NCBI GenBank assembly: GCA_017502085.1
Contig: JAFVVQ010000057.1
Coordinates: 1 to 64,000 of the forward strand
Length of the DNA stretch: 64,000 bases
Source of the DNA: Clostridia bacterium
GTDB lineage: Bacteria > Bacillota > Clostridia > Oscillospirales > Acutalibacteraceae
Direction: 5' to 3'
The notes under the pieces were generated by a model that was not told where the DNA came from, made no database searches, and saw only the letters and a program-made list of their open reading frames with translations. Position numbers and translations under genes: made by a program. This document shows, piece after piece, positions 56,422 through 64,000 of the stretch (the first letter of the stretch is position 1; the number at the start of each line of letters is the position of its first letter).

Positions 56422-57195
56422 TTAAACGTTTGCTTCTTCTTTTTCTGTTTCTTCGGATTCAGCCTTTGCATCGGATTTTTCATCAACTGCGGGAAGCTCA
56501 ACCTTCTGGAGTGAGACGCAGAGGTTGATGATTGCAGATATGAGAAAAAGTGCCGCAGAAACGTAAACACCCCAGGAAGGTCCGCTCTGCCAGGCCGCGG
56601 CAAGCGAGCCGCCTGCAACAAGCTCTGAAAACTTTGCAAAAGTGAACGAACTTGCAAGCATCATACAACTTGCAACAAGGTTTGTGACGAAAAGCCCCTT
56701 GCTGTTGAACTTTTTGAAGTTGAGCAACAGAAAAGCGAGGCTTACGAGAAGCGAAAGTACACTGAGCACAACGAGAATAATAGTTGCAGTGAGCATTTTG
56801 AGGGAGTCGCCGACAATGGCGGAATTCATTCCTTTGAAAACGCCCATAATATCAACACCGCCGATGATTTCCATAACAATTGTTATTGCGTTGAGCGTGA
56901 ATTTCTTGCTGAAGAAGGGGAACGAAACCGCAAGTGTGCCGAGGGGAAGCAAGAATGAGAACAGAGGAAGAACGCTTACGGGGATTCTTGCGATTCTCAG
57001 CTTTGTGCCGACAAACGAATATTTGAAGCGATTGAGTGTTTCGCGGAGCTTTGCAAAAGCAATTTCTGCTTCAATTGCATCCTGCTCAAGACGGTTTTCC
57101 CAGTCATAGTTTGCGATGTTGACACCGCATTTGGGACACTCCGCTTTGATGTTCCAGATATGGAGTTTGACGCCGCATTTGGGACATTTGGCCAT
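56422..57195 (-). CDS. Zinc-ribbon protein with four membrane helices
   Basis: 257 residues. Two CPKCGV knuckles at the N-terminus (MAKCPKCGVKLHIWNIKAECPKCGV in two parts) form a zinc ribbon. Membrane helices follow (VSVLPLFSFLLPLGTLAVSF near 75, ATIILVVLSVLSLLVSLAFLLL near 137, YVSAALFLISAIINLCVSL near 212), and the tail is highly acidic. Function unknown; such proteins may sense or chaperone membrane components. Monocistronic. Confidence 0.77.
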   Translation of the reverse strand: MAKCPKCGVKLHIWNIKAECPKCGVNIANYDWENRLEQDAIEAEIAFAKLRETLNRFKYSFVGTKLRIARIPVSVLPLFSFLLPLGTLAVSFPFFSKKFTLNAITIVMEIIGGVDIMGVFKGMNSAIVGDSLKMLTATIILVVLSVLSLLVSLAFLLLNFKKFNSKGLFVTNLVASCMMLASSFTFAKFSELVAGGSLAAAWQSGPSWGVYVSAALFLISAIINLCVSLQKVELPAVDEKSDAKAESEETEKEEANV

Positions 57196-57247
57196 ATTAT
57201 CACCTTTTTATCCGAAAGTTTTTTCCCGAAAGAGAAATATCTAGTTC

Positions 57248-57276
57248 ATTTTATACTGAAAACACGTAAGTGTCAA
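57248..57276 (-). promoter_or_regulatory. Promoter of the zinc-ribbon membrane gene at 56422
   Basis: Minus-strand TTGACA (57271-57276) and TAAAAT (57248-57253), 17 bp apart. Confidence 0.75.
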
Positions 57277-57291
57277 GAAATATTTAGCTTA

Positions 57292-57981
57292 TTATTTCTG
57301 ACCGTAGTATGCGTTTGCACCGTGCTTTCTGAAATAATGCTTATGTTGAATATGTTCGTTTGCGGGCTGAGCATCCATCGTTTTGCTCAGGTATGCCATC
57401 TTCGCAACTTCTTCAAGAATTGCGGAATTCTTGGCTGCGTCGAAGCCGTCTTTTCCCCAGGTGAAAGGTCCGTGAGAGCGGACAAGCACTGCGGGTACGG
57501 CATTATAATCAATGCCTCTCGATTCAAAGCATTCGGCGATGACCTTGCCTGTATTCAGCTCGTAGTCGCCCTCGATTTCCTCCTTGGTGAGGTCTCTCGT
57601 ACAGGGAATACTGCCGAAAGCGAAGTCGGCATGGGTTGTGCCGTATGCGGGAATATCCGATGCCGCCTGAGCAAAGGAAACCGCAAAGGTTGAATGCGTG
57701 TGTGCAACGCCGCCGATTTCGGGGAAACGGCGGTAAAGCTCAAGGTGAGTCGGTGTGTCGGAGGAAGGATTGAGTCTGCCTTCGACTTTTTCGCCGTCAA
57801 GATTCATAACGACCATATCGTCAGCCGTCAGTTTTGAGTAGTCAACGCCCGAGGGCTTGATAACAACGAGTCCGCTTTCACGGTCGATTGCCGAAACGTT
57901 GCCCCAGGTGAAGAGCACAAGGTTATATTCAACGAGCTTCAGATTGGCTTCGTATACCTGCTGTTTGAGTTGTTCGAGCAT
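57292..57981 (-). CDS. araD: L-ribulose-5-phosphate 4-epimerase
   Basis: 229 residues, the expected size. It converts L-ribulose 5-phosphate to D-xylulose 5-phosphate, the last step of arabinose entry to the pentose phosphate pathway. Zinc-ligand and active-site motifs are visible: [11 protein letters not shown] near residue 25, [10 protein letters not shown] near 42, [17 protein letters not shown] near 90, [11 protein letters not shown] near 115 and [14 protein letters not shown] near 165. It follows the DUF4364 and sugar-symporter genes in one operon, which points to pentose use. Confidence 0.94.
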   Translation of the reverse strand: MLEQLKQQVYEANLKLVEYNLVLFTWGNVSAIDRESGLVVIKPSGVDYSKLTADDMVVMNLDGEKVEGRLNPSSDTPTHLELYRRFPEIGGVAHTHSTFAVSFAQAASDIPAYGTTHADFAFGSIPCTRDLTKEEIEGDYELNTGKVIAECFESRGIDYNAVPAVLVRSHGPFTWGKDGFDAAKNSAILEEVAKMAYLSKTMDAQPANEHIQHKHYFRKHGANAYYGQK

Positions 57982-57994
57982 AATTATACCTCTT

Positions 57995-58567
57995 TCAGAT
58001 AAATAATGACGTTATAACGGTTGAATAAACCCTTGAAGGCTCTTTGAGAAAGTTATGCTTGAGCAGCTGAGCCTGTTCAAGGTCGGCTGCATAGACGGTC
58101 AGCGACATAAGGATACTTTCCTTATGCTTTACCTTGAACGTGACGTTGAAACCGTTGGATGCGGGTTCGATTTCAACGGTGTTTTCGCCTTCACGCTTTT
58201 CCATAAGCTGAAGATTGATGGCATCTGCGAGTGCAGTTTCCTTGACTGTACGGGGAACATCGTCGGAGAGCTCTGCGACCGAAAGTTTGCCTTTCGGAGT
58301 GATATAGAGTTTGTTTTCGGATTCTGTGAGATTTCCGTTTGCGAGAAGCTCGTCAAGAGCCTGAGTCGCCTCAAAATAGTTTGCCAGGCCGTGAACCTGA
58401 AGTGCCTCAAGAAGCATATCGGCTGTAATCGCTTCCTTGAGTCTGCCTGCGATGAATGTTATGAGAACTTTTATCTGAGTTGTGTTGCGCAGTCCTCCCG
58501 GTTCAATACCTGCGGAGAACGCGTCGAATTCGTTGTTTTCTTCAAAAGGAATTAATGATTTATCCAT
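57995..58567 (-). CDS. DUF4364 family protein (PadR-like winged helix)
   Basis: 190 residues from the ATG at 58567, behind GGGAGGG; the longer frame lacks a ribosome site. The N-terminal 100 residues ([60 protein letters not shown]) form a PadR-like winged helix. The C-terminal half is a beta domain ([19 protein letters not shown]). DUF4364 proteins are common in Clostridia and thought to be regulators. The gene overlaps the end of the symporter gene by 8 bp, suggesting coupled translation. Confidence 0.84.
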   Translation of the reverse strand: MDKSLIPFEENNEFDAFSAGIEPGGLRNTTQIKVLITFIAGRLKEAITADMLLEALQVHGLANYFEATQALDELLANGNLTESENKLYITPKGKLSVAELSDDVPRTVKETALADAINLQLMEKREGENTVEIEPASNGFNVTFKVKHKESILMSLTVYAADLEQAQLLKHNFLKEPSRVYSTVITSLFI

Positions 58568-59936
58568 TTTTGCCCTCCCTGCGTTCGTTGAGCTCGCTGA
58601 CAATTTTTTCCTTCTTTTTTCCGGTAAAATCGTTAAAGAACATCGGAACGGCGCAAAGCGCAAGGCTGATTGCGGGAAGGAGAGTTACCATGAAAAACAT
58701 TCCCTTGAAAACAGGCTCGGGCTGGTCGAGAACAGGAACGTCGTTGACGGGCTGAACGAAATGTACTGCTTCAAGAACGAAACTTGTAATAAGAGTTGAG
58801 ATGCCTGCGGTGAGTTTGCTGATGAACGTCTGCGAAGCAAAGCAGATACCCTCGGAACGTCTGCCTGTTTTCCATTCGAGGTAATCGACGCTGTCGGCAA
58901 CCATTGCATAAGTGATAACGTTGAAAATGCCGAGAGGCAGACCGGCAACCGCAAGAATTGCAAGGAATACGTAGAAGTTTGAATAGCCGATAAAATACAT
59001 CACAACGTGAATAAAAGCACCGAAAAGTGCTGAAGAAATATAGATAGCCTTAAGCGACATCTTTTTGCGGAGAACGGGCATAAGCACCATTGCAACCATC
59101 ATACCCGCACCGATTGCAACCGTCATAGCGGTCTGCACGGTGCCTTTGGGGATAACGCCCGAATTTTTGATGAGATATGTTGCAAGATAGCTTCCCGAAG
59201 TCTGAGCCATAAGCATTGCCGATCCGAGTATACTTGCGACGATAAGAAGAAGAAGAGGTTTGTTTTTGACGTAGGCAGAAACTATTTCGCCTGCAGTAAC
59301 CTTTTCTTTTTCTTCAACGACTCTTTCTTTTGTGCCGAAGAAGGCAAGAAGCGAGATCATCGAGCCGAAAACTGCAAAAATGAGACCGCTTACAAAATAA
59401 CCTTTTGTGTTGCCGAGACTGTTGCGGAGAACGGGAACGAGCAATGTGGGAACAATACCGCCGATTGTGCTGAAAATTCTGGCGGTTGAAATGAATCGGT
59501 TTCTCTCATTTTCAAGAGGTGAAACAACTGCACTCAGACCCCAGAAGGGAACGTCCTGAATCGTGAAACAGATTCCCCAGAGGATGTATGTAACTGCCGC
59601 ATAAGCGAGTCTGCCGCCGTAACCGAGGTCGGGTACGTAGAAAAGAGCGGCTGTTGAAATCATAATGAGGAACGGTGAAAAAAGAAGATAGGGACGGAGT
59701 TTGCCGAATTTGGTTTTTGTTTTGTCGGCAATGATTCCCATTACCGGGTCGTTGGCTGCGTCAAAAATTCTTGCCGCAACGATGATGGCACCTGCATGAA
59801 CGGGACGAAGATTCATAGCGTCTGTATAAAAAATCAGCAGGAATGTTGACATCAGGGTATAAATCATACTTCTGCCGAAAGCAGAAAATGAGAATGAAAG
59901 AGTTTCGCTTGTTTTCAGATACTTCTTTTCGTTCAT
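58560..59936 (-). CDS. GPH family sugar:cation symporter (MFS)
   Basis: 458 residues with 12 membrane helices. The glycoside-pentoside-hexuronide family signature is present: NDPVMGIIADKTKTKFGKLRPYLL near residue 57, and PFWGLSAVVSPLENERNRFISTARIFSTIGG near 128. Members import melibiose, xylosides, glucuronides and similar sugars with H+ or Na+. The family's later motif (YAMVADSVDYLEWKTGRRSEGICFA near 345) is also typical. In an operon with araD, arabinose- or xylose-containing oligosaccharides are plausible, but the substrate is not shown. Confidence 0.9.
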   Translation of the reverse strand: MNEKKYLKTSETLSFSFSAFGRSMIYTLMSTFLLIFYTDAMNLRPVHAGAIIVAARIFDAANDPVMGIIADKTKTKFGKLRPYLLFSPFLIMISTAALFYVPDLGYGGRLAYAAVTYILWGICFTIQDVPFWGLSAVVSPLENERNRFISTARIFSTIGGIVPTLLVPVLRNSLGNTKGYFVSGLIFAVFGSMISLLAFFGTKERVVEEKEKVTAGEIVSAYVKNKPLLLLIVASILGSAMLMAQTSGSYLATYLIKNSGVIPKGTVQTAMTVAIGAGMMVAMVLMPVLRKKMSLKAIYISSALFGAFIHVVMYFIGYSNFYVFLAILAVAGLPLGIFNVITYAMVADSVDYLEWKTGRRSEGICFASQTFISKLTAGISTLITSFVLEAVHFVQPVNDVPVLDQPEPVFKGMFFMVTLLPAISLALCAVPMFFNDFTGKKKEKIVSELNERREGKNG

Positions 59937-60463
59937 TTTGTTCTCCTTCTTCCTTTGATATCTTTTCTCTTGTTTCTGTTGGGATTGATGGGTTTGCCGT
60001 ATCTGCCTCTGTTAAGATAGTCGGCAGTCAGGAAGCGGTCTTTTGTTGCCCACAGACCGCAGAGATTTGACCAACCTTCGCAGTAAAGCCAATAATATGA
60101 AATGTCTTTTTCTTTTCTCATCTTTACGAAAACGGGCAGACTGCACCAGATAAGCGAAGGCAATGCAATCACAAGAAGCCAGAGAGGTCCGAGAATCATT
60201 GTCTGCACGGTGTGACCGTATTCGTGAATTTTGATATCGTGCAGACTGTCGCCCGTTCTTTTTGCATTGATGAAAATAAACATACCGAGCGAAATGCCGC
60301 CGAAATTCTTTTTGTCAATATAGGTTATGAGTGCGTTGTGATACCACTCGCTCTTTGCGCCCTGCGACTTGTAGACTGCAAGCATACAGAGACCGATGAT
60401 ATTCTGCAGAAGACCGTATGTAAATTGCCATAAATAAAAAAGAACCGATTTTAATGTTTTCAA
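59933..60463 (-). CDS. Membrane protein with a HEYGH metallopeptidase-like motif
   Basis: About 176 residues from a TTG at 60463, behind GGCGGTG; a longer TTG start at 60481 is possible. It has N-terminal and central membrane helices (SVLFYLWQFTYGLLQNIIGL; MILGPLWLLVIALPSLIWCSL) with KIHEYGHTVQ between them, an HExxH zinc-binding pattern. A second region YYWLYCEGWSNLCGLWAT could give a third ligand (Glu). Short membrane proteins with this motif exist in gut bacteria without a known role. It overlaps the symporter gene by 4 bp, heading the operon. Confidence 0.72.
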   Translation of the reverse strand: MKTLKSVLFYLWQFTYGLLQNIIGLCMLAVYKSQGAKSEWYHNALITYIDKKNFGGISLGMFIFINAKRTGDSLHDIKIHEYGHTVQTMILGPLWLLVIALPSLIWCSLPVFVKMRKEKDISYYWLYCEGWSNLCGLWATKDRFLTADYLNRGRYGKPINPNRNKRKDIKGRRRTK

Positions 60464-60493
60464 AAAAACACCGCCCCACAAAGTTATTAATAT

Positions 60494-60522
60494 ATAATAA
60501 CATAATTTTACCGTTTGTGCAA
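60494..60522 (-). promoter_or_regulatory. Promoter of the symporter/araD operon
   Basis: Minus-strand TTGCAC (60517-60522) and TATTAT (60494-60499), 17 bp apart. Confidence 0.7.
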
Positions 60523-60562
60523 CGGTACGCAGAAGAAAAAAAGGTTAAAATAAAAATAATAC

Positions 60563-60591
60563 TTGTCAAAACGGGAGATGTATGCGATAAT
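60563..60591 (+). promoter_or_regulatory. Promoter of the NSS transporter gene
   Basis: TTGTCA (60563-60568) and GATAAT (60586-60591), 17 bp apart, back to back with the symporter operon promoter. Confidence 0.65.
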
Positions 60592-60635
60592 ATTAACTTG
60601 TTCGATGAAAATTAAATTAATAAGGAGAGTTTTCT

Positions 60636-61991
60636 ATGACAGAAAAAAGAAGCAGCTTTACGGGCAAAATCGGTTTTGTCCTTGCGGCTGCGGGCTCTGC
60701 CGTAGGTCTTGGTAACATCTGGCGTTTCCCTTATCTTGCGGCTAAATACGGCGGCGGTATTTTCCTGCTTGTCTACCTCATTCTTGCGGTAACATTCGGT
60801 TTTGCGCTTATGTGCGCTGAAATCGCCATCGGCAGAAAAACAGGTCAGAGCGCGATCAATGCTTTCAAGACTCTGGACAAGCGTTTCGGTTTTCTCGGAG
60901 TTGTTGCGGCAATCATCCCTGCAATCATTCTGCCATATTATTCCGTTATCGGCGGATGGGTTTCAAAATACCTTTTTGCGTTTGTCAGCGGTGATGCGGC
61001 GGCTTCAGCGGCGGACAGCTATTTTACGGATTTTATTTCGAAACCGTTTGAGCCCATAGGATGGTTTCTCATATTTATCGGTCTGACAGCCTTGGTTGTT
61101 CTTTTTGGTGTCGAAAAGGGTATTGAAAAGGTCAGCAAGGTTATGATGCCCGTTCTCGTTGTGCTCACAATCGGTATTGCAGTTTATTCTGTAACGATTG
61201 ACGGCGCAATGGAGGGCGTGAAGTATTACCTGATGCCCGATTTCAGCAGATTCTCGGCAACAACCGTTCTTGCTGCAATGGGTCAGCTTTTCTATTCGAT
61301 GTCACTTGCTATGGGCATTATGATTACTTACGGCTCATATATGAAGAAGGAAGTTTCGATTGAAAAATCCGTTCATCAGATTGAGATTTTTGATACGGGA
61401 ATCGCATTTCTTGCAGGTCTTATGATTATCCCTGCAGTCTTTGCTTTTTCCGGCGGAGACGAGGCGGCTCTCGGTAAGGGTCCCAGCCTTATGTTTATCA
61501 CGCTTCCCAAGGTGTTCAACAGTATGCCCGCAGGTACGGTTATCGGCGTTGTGTTCTTCCTTCTGGTTCTTTTTGCGGCACTCACCTCGTCGATTTCTCT
61601 TATGGAAACCGTTGTTTCAATCGTCAGAGACAAGCTTGGTTGGGGCAGAAAGACTGCCTGCATCCTGGTTTTTGTATTCTGCATTATGCTCGGAATTCCG
61701 TCGTCACTCGGTTTCGGTGTATGGGATTTCATTACCGTTGCAGGTCTCTCAATCCTCGATATGTTTGACTTCGTCAGCAACAGTGTGCTTATGCCGATCG
61801 TTGCGTTCCTCACCTGTATTTTTATCGGTTACGTCATCAAACCCAAGGCAATTATCGAAGAAATTGAAATTGGTGCACCCTTCAAGGCAAAGACTCTTTT
61901 CACTGTTATTATCAAGTACGTTGCACCCGTCTGCATTATTCTTATTCTCATTTCATCAATTCTCGACGTGCTCGGTATTGCAAAAATTTAA
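60636..61991 (+). CDS. Sodium-dependent transporter, NSS (SNF) family
   Basis: 451 residues, about 11-12 helices, with AAGGAGAG upstream. NSS proteins import amino acids or related compounds with Na+. The Na+ and substrate site of helix 1 is clear (GSAVGLGNIWRFPYLAAKYGGGIFLLVYL from residue 19), as are FYSMSLAMGIMITYGSY near 227 (helix 6) and AALTSSISLMETVVSIVRD near 312 (helix 8). The 11-helix length is typical of bacterial members such as the tyrosine transporter. Substrate unknown. The Na+ gradient could come from the decarboxylase pump in this window. Confidence 0.93.
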   Translation: MTEKRSSFTGKIGFVLAAAGSAVGLGNIWRFPYLAAKYGGGIFLLVYLILAVTFGFALMCAEIAIGRKTGQSAINAFKTLDKRFGFLGVVAAIIPAIILPYYSVIGGWVSKYLFAFVSGDAAASAADSYFTDFISKPFEPIGWFLIFIGLTALVVLFGVEKGIEKVSKVMMPVLVVLTIGIAVYSVTIDGAMEGVKYYLMPDFSRFSATTVLAAMGQLFYSMSLAMGIMITYGSYMKKEVSIEKSVHQIEIFDTGIAFLAGLMIIPAVFAFSGGDEAALGKGPSLMFITLPKVFNSMPAGTVIGVVFFLLVLFAALTSSISLMETVVSIVRDKLGWGRKTACILVFVFCIMLGIPSSLGFGVWDFITVAGLSILDMFDFVSNSVLMPIVAFLTCIFIGYVIKPKAIIEEIEIGAPFKAKTLFTVIIKYVAPVCIILILISSILDVLGIAKI

Positions 61992-62000
61992 CAGGAATCA

Positions 62001-62036
62001 CGGGCTGTCTTTATCGCAAGACAGCCCGTTTTTTAT
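62001..62036 (+). terminator. Terminator of the NSS transporter gene
   Basis: CGGGCTGTC/GACAGCCCG stem followed by TTTTTT. It overlaps the end of the convergent DegV gene by 4 bp. Confidence 0.9.
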
Positions 62037-62872
62037 GCAATGATATGAATGCCGAAAGCTCTCGGTGCACTGTGAATGCTGATGATACTTCCGTTTTCGG
62101 CAGTGATGATTTTTTCAAATCCCGCGTTGCGGAGTTTTTCGGCAGCAAAATCAAGTTCGGTTTTGCTGATTCCCGAATGATAAATGAATGCGGCGGATTT
62201 GTCGGCAGAAGGAAATTTTTCAAGAATACTTTCGGTATATTTTACTCTTGCCGCATCGGATTTGCCCTTGAATTTTTCAAGGATTTCGATTCTGCCGTCA
62301 ACCATACCCGCACAGGGCCTTATCGAAAAAAGATTTGCACCCAGAGCGCTTACTGCAGAGCATCTGCCTCCGAGACGGAGAAATTCAACGCTCTCAAGCA
62401 GATAAGATACTCGTGTTTTCGGTATCAGTTTTTCGGTTTCAGCGCAGATATCGTCAGCGGAAAGACCTTTGTCACGCATTGCGCAACTTTTCAGCGCAAG
62501 TAATCCTATGCCGCCTCCGAGATTTTTTGTGTCGATAACGTGGACACCGTTGAACTGATTTGCGGCAATGACGGCGTTTCGGTGAGTCGATGAGAGCAGA
62601 GAGCAGAATGAAAGATGAATAACATCTGCTCCGTCCGAAGTAAATGCCGAAAAATATTCTGCATATTCATTAGGTGAAACAGCAGAAGTTTTCGGAATTT
62701 TGCCTGTTTTTTCAACATATTCAAATACGCCTTTTCCGTTAATGTCAATGCCGTCACGGAGTTCTTTCCGATCTGCTATAACGTACATCGGCATAATTTC
62801 AATACCGTTTTCTCCGGCAAAATTTTTCGGCAGATCGGCGGCGCTGTCAACGCTTATAATAATCTTCTTCAA
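62033..62872 (-). CDS. DegV family fatty-acid-binding protein
   Basis: 279 residues from a TTG start 7 nt after GGAGGG. DegV (FakB-like) proteins bind one fatty acid and hand it to the kinase FakA. Marks: IIISVDSAADLPKNF at the start, TSAVSPNEYAEYF near 62, IHLSFCSLLSSTHRNAVIAA near 85, VIDTKNLGGGIGLLALKS near 110 and SVEFLRLGGRCSAVSALGANLFSIRPCAGMVDGRI near 162. Length is normal. It lies behind the lipase gene, only the terminator hairpin separating them, which suits handling of released fatty acids. Confidence 0.9.
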   Translation of the reverse strand: MKKIIISVDSAADLPKNFAGENGIEIMPMYVIADRKELRDGIDINGKGVFEYVEKTGKIPKTSAVSPNEYAEYFSAFTSDGADVIHLSFCSLLSSTHRNAVIAANQFNGVHVIDTKNLGGGIGLLALKSCAMRDKGLSADDICAETEKLIPKTRVSYLLESVEFLRLGGRCSAVSALGANLFSIRPCAGMVDGRIEILEKFKGKSDAARVKYTESILEKFPSADKSAAFIYHSGISKTELDFAAEKLRNAGFEKIITAENGSIISIHSAPRAFGIHIIA

Positions 62873-62876
62873 AAAA

Positions 62877-62912
62877 ATCCCTCCGCAGTTAGTTTAACCG
62901 CAGAGGGATATA
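62877..62912 (-). terminator. Lipase terminator whose arm contains the degV-like ribosome site
   Basis: On the minus strand ATCCCTCTGCGGTTA pairs with TAACTGCGGAGGGAT (one mismatch) and is followed by seven Ts. The right arm holds GGAGGG, the ribosome site for the DegV TTG start. Confidence 0.8.
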
Positions 62913-62915
62913 TTA

Positions 62916-64000
62916 TTATCTTTTCAGAGTATCGATGAATTCAAAGAGTTCGACGTAGAATGCGGGAGTTTTCTGCGATGCGCCGGAGTCAAACGGTGCA
63001 AGACCGATAACCGTTCCGTGGTGACCTGTGCGGGTTTCTGAAATGTTCCATATGCCCTTTTCGATGTTTTTCGGATCAACCTTACGAACGTCGGAATTGA
63101 GGTAATTGCCCTCTTCATCGTTGGGCTTCTGCGCAGAAACAACGCTGACAAGACCGTCGTTTTCCTGCCACGTTTCGTCGATGACGATTCCGCCGTTGGT
63201 TGTGCCTGTGTATGTTCCCATACCAAGAGCGGGTGCCTGAAGAACAACCAGCATATCAAGGGTCGGAATCTGACCGTTGTTGAGGTTGGTTTTTCTTGTT
63301 GCACTGTAAGCGAATGAGAAATAATATACGCTGTCAACCGTTTCGATTTTGTTGTTGAGTGCCGCCGCACCGTCGGGTGAGAGGTCGTAGGCGGCGTGAT
63401 CGTTACCCGAAGCGATAACTTTATCAATCGAACTGCGCAGAGAATTTCCTCCCGATGAACTGATTCCGAAATGATCGAGCATCAGATCGTATGTGCCGCT
63501 GGCAGGTTCAGTCAGATTGTTTGCCAGCATACAGAATGATATGAGCAAATCGGTTGTGCTGACAATATCGGGCTGAGAAAGAATATCATCCATATTGAGG
63601 AATGCCGAAACGAATCCGAGGAGTTTACTGCCCGAAGTGATTTTACCGATGCTTGAAAGCAACGAGCCTGAATTATTGATGATTTCAGTGAGTGATGAGC
63701 CGTTATGCGGAGCGCAAAGAGTTGTCACACTGTATACCCAGTCGCCTTTTCCGCCTTCAAAAAGCGGAGAAACTTCGTTGCCCGAAATTTCTTTTTCTGC
63801 TTCGCTTCCGTATTCGAGGAGCGAGGTGAGAAGTCTGATTGTCGCACCGCCGAAGCTGTGACCGACAAGGTTGATCCGCTGAAGCTGACCGCCGTTGATT
63901 TTCTGACCCCAGTTTTCAATGAGCGGTTCGGAATAAGTTCTGCCGAAGCGCTGATGGTTATGCTCTTTTGAGTGAGCTTCACCGTAGTCTACCTGAGTGC
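62916..64000 (-). CDS. Family I.5-like triacylglycerol lipase (partial, N-terminus beyond the window)
   Basis: The frame is open from the stop at 62916 to the window edge (361 codons), so the N-terminus is missing. The segment DYGEAHSKEHNHQRFGRTY followed by the nucleophile elbow GHSFGG (63846-63863) and SPLFEGGKGDWVYSVTTLCAPHNGSS matches thermophilic Bacillus/Staphylococcus-type family I.5 lipases. Later NDGLVSV and TGHHGTVIG probably carry the catalytic Asp and His. These enzymes are secreted alpha/beta hydrolases that need Zn2+/Ca2+. A signal peptide cannot be checked here. The downstream DegV gene could use the fatty acids. Confidence 0.88.
   Translation of the reverse strand, partial: TQVDYGEAHSKEHNHQRFGRTYSEPLIENWGQKINGGQLQRINLVGHSFGGATIRLLTSLLEYGSEAEKEISGNEVSPLFEGGKGDWVYSVTTLCAPHNGSSLTEIINNSGSLLSSIGKITSGSKLLGFVSAFLNMDDILSQPDIVSTTDLLISFCMLANNLTEPASGTYDLMLDHFGISSSGGNSLRSSIDKVIASGNDHAAYDLSPDGAAALNNKIETVDSVYYFSFAYSATRKTNLNNGQIPTLDMLVVLQAPALGMGTYTGTTNGGIVIDETWQENDGLVSVVSAQKPNDEEGNYLNSDVRKVDPKNIEKGIWNISETRTGHHGTVIGLAPFDSGASQKTPAFYVELFEFIDTLKR

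Overview
The window looks like a chromosome segment of an anaerobic, spore-lineage Bacillota (class Clostridia, probably a gut or rumen Oscillospirales-type organism). The signs are strong AGGAGG ribosome sites with frequent TTG starts, a SpoIID protein, the GlgC/GlgD pair, RicT, DUF4364 and DUF5685 proteins, a Na+-pumping decarboxylase, rubrerythrin-type oxygen defence and many glycosidases. Genus cannot be fixed from the sequence.

Layout. 1-5.8 kb: the end of an upstream gene, then a minus-strand sugar operon (GH109-like oxidoreductase, BadF-type sugar kinase, GH4 glycosidase) and a conserved but uncharacterised trio (DUF5685, a J-like protein with a cysteine tail, a small membrane protein). 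6-9 kb: rpsO and pnp with structured leaders. 9-13 kb: a short repeat cluster, a ceramidase-like hydrolase, GH130 and GH16. 12.9-19.4 kb: glyS followed by a Na+ decarboxylase operon with one alpha subunit, one biotin carrier, two beta and two gamma subunits and a 51-residue membrane protein. 19.5-21.8 kb: a zinc-ribbon membrane protein and mgtE behind a long structured leader that can form a terminator over the ribosome site.

22.0-28.7 kb holds the most unusual part: nine intact, tightly packed plus-strand genes of phage head and DNA-packaging type (small and large terminase, portal, prohead protease, cement-like protein, major capsid, two connector-like proteins, and a last protein that seems to join a neck-like region to a tail-fibre-knob-like region). 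No integrase, replication, tail-tube, tape-measure or lysis gene accompanies them. Phased repeats around a palindrome lie just upstream.

28.8-33.6 kb: an operon of a FliB-family protein, GH92 mannosidase, ChbG/YdjC-type deacetylase and nitroreductase. 33.7-42.3 kb: a PASTA protein with a kinase fold lacking catalytic residues, divergent from the glycogen operon glgB-glgC-glgD-(membrane CAP-like protein)-glgA. 42.4-45.5 kb: an HTH regulator, a histidine-phosphatase-like protein missing its nucleophile, and GH35. 45.6-45.9 kb: a tandem glycine riboswitch with its own promoter and two terminators but no gene behind it. 45.9-49.4 kb: a flavin reductase-rubredoxin-rubrerythrin fusion under a PerR-like box, gdhA and a 2[4Fe-4S] ferredoxin. 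49.5-55.3 kb: a long minus-strand run of citrate synthase, a membrane protein, an AEC transporter, a QueG-like protein, holB and ricT. 55.4-64 kb: spoIID, a zinc-ribbon membrane protein, an operon of a HEYGH membrane protein, GPH-family symporter, DUF4364 and L-ribulose-5-phosphate 4-epimerase, an NSS transporter, DegV and a family I.5-like lipase cut by the window edge.

Together the genes describe a fermenter of host or plant glycans (mannosides, beta-galactosides, beta-glucans, amino sugars) that stores glycogen and couples decarboxylation to a Na+ gradient. No CRISPR array, rRNA or tRNA gene was found.
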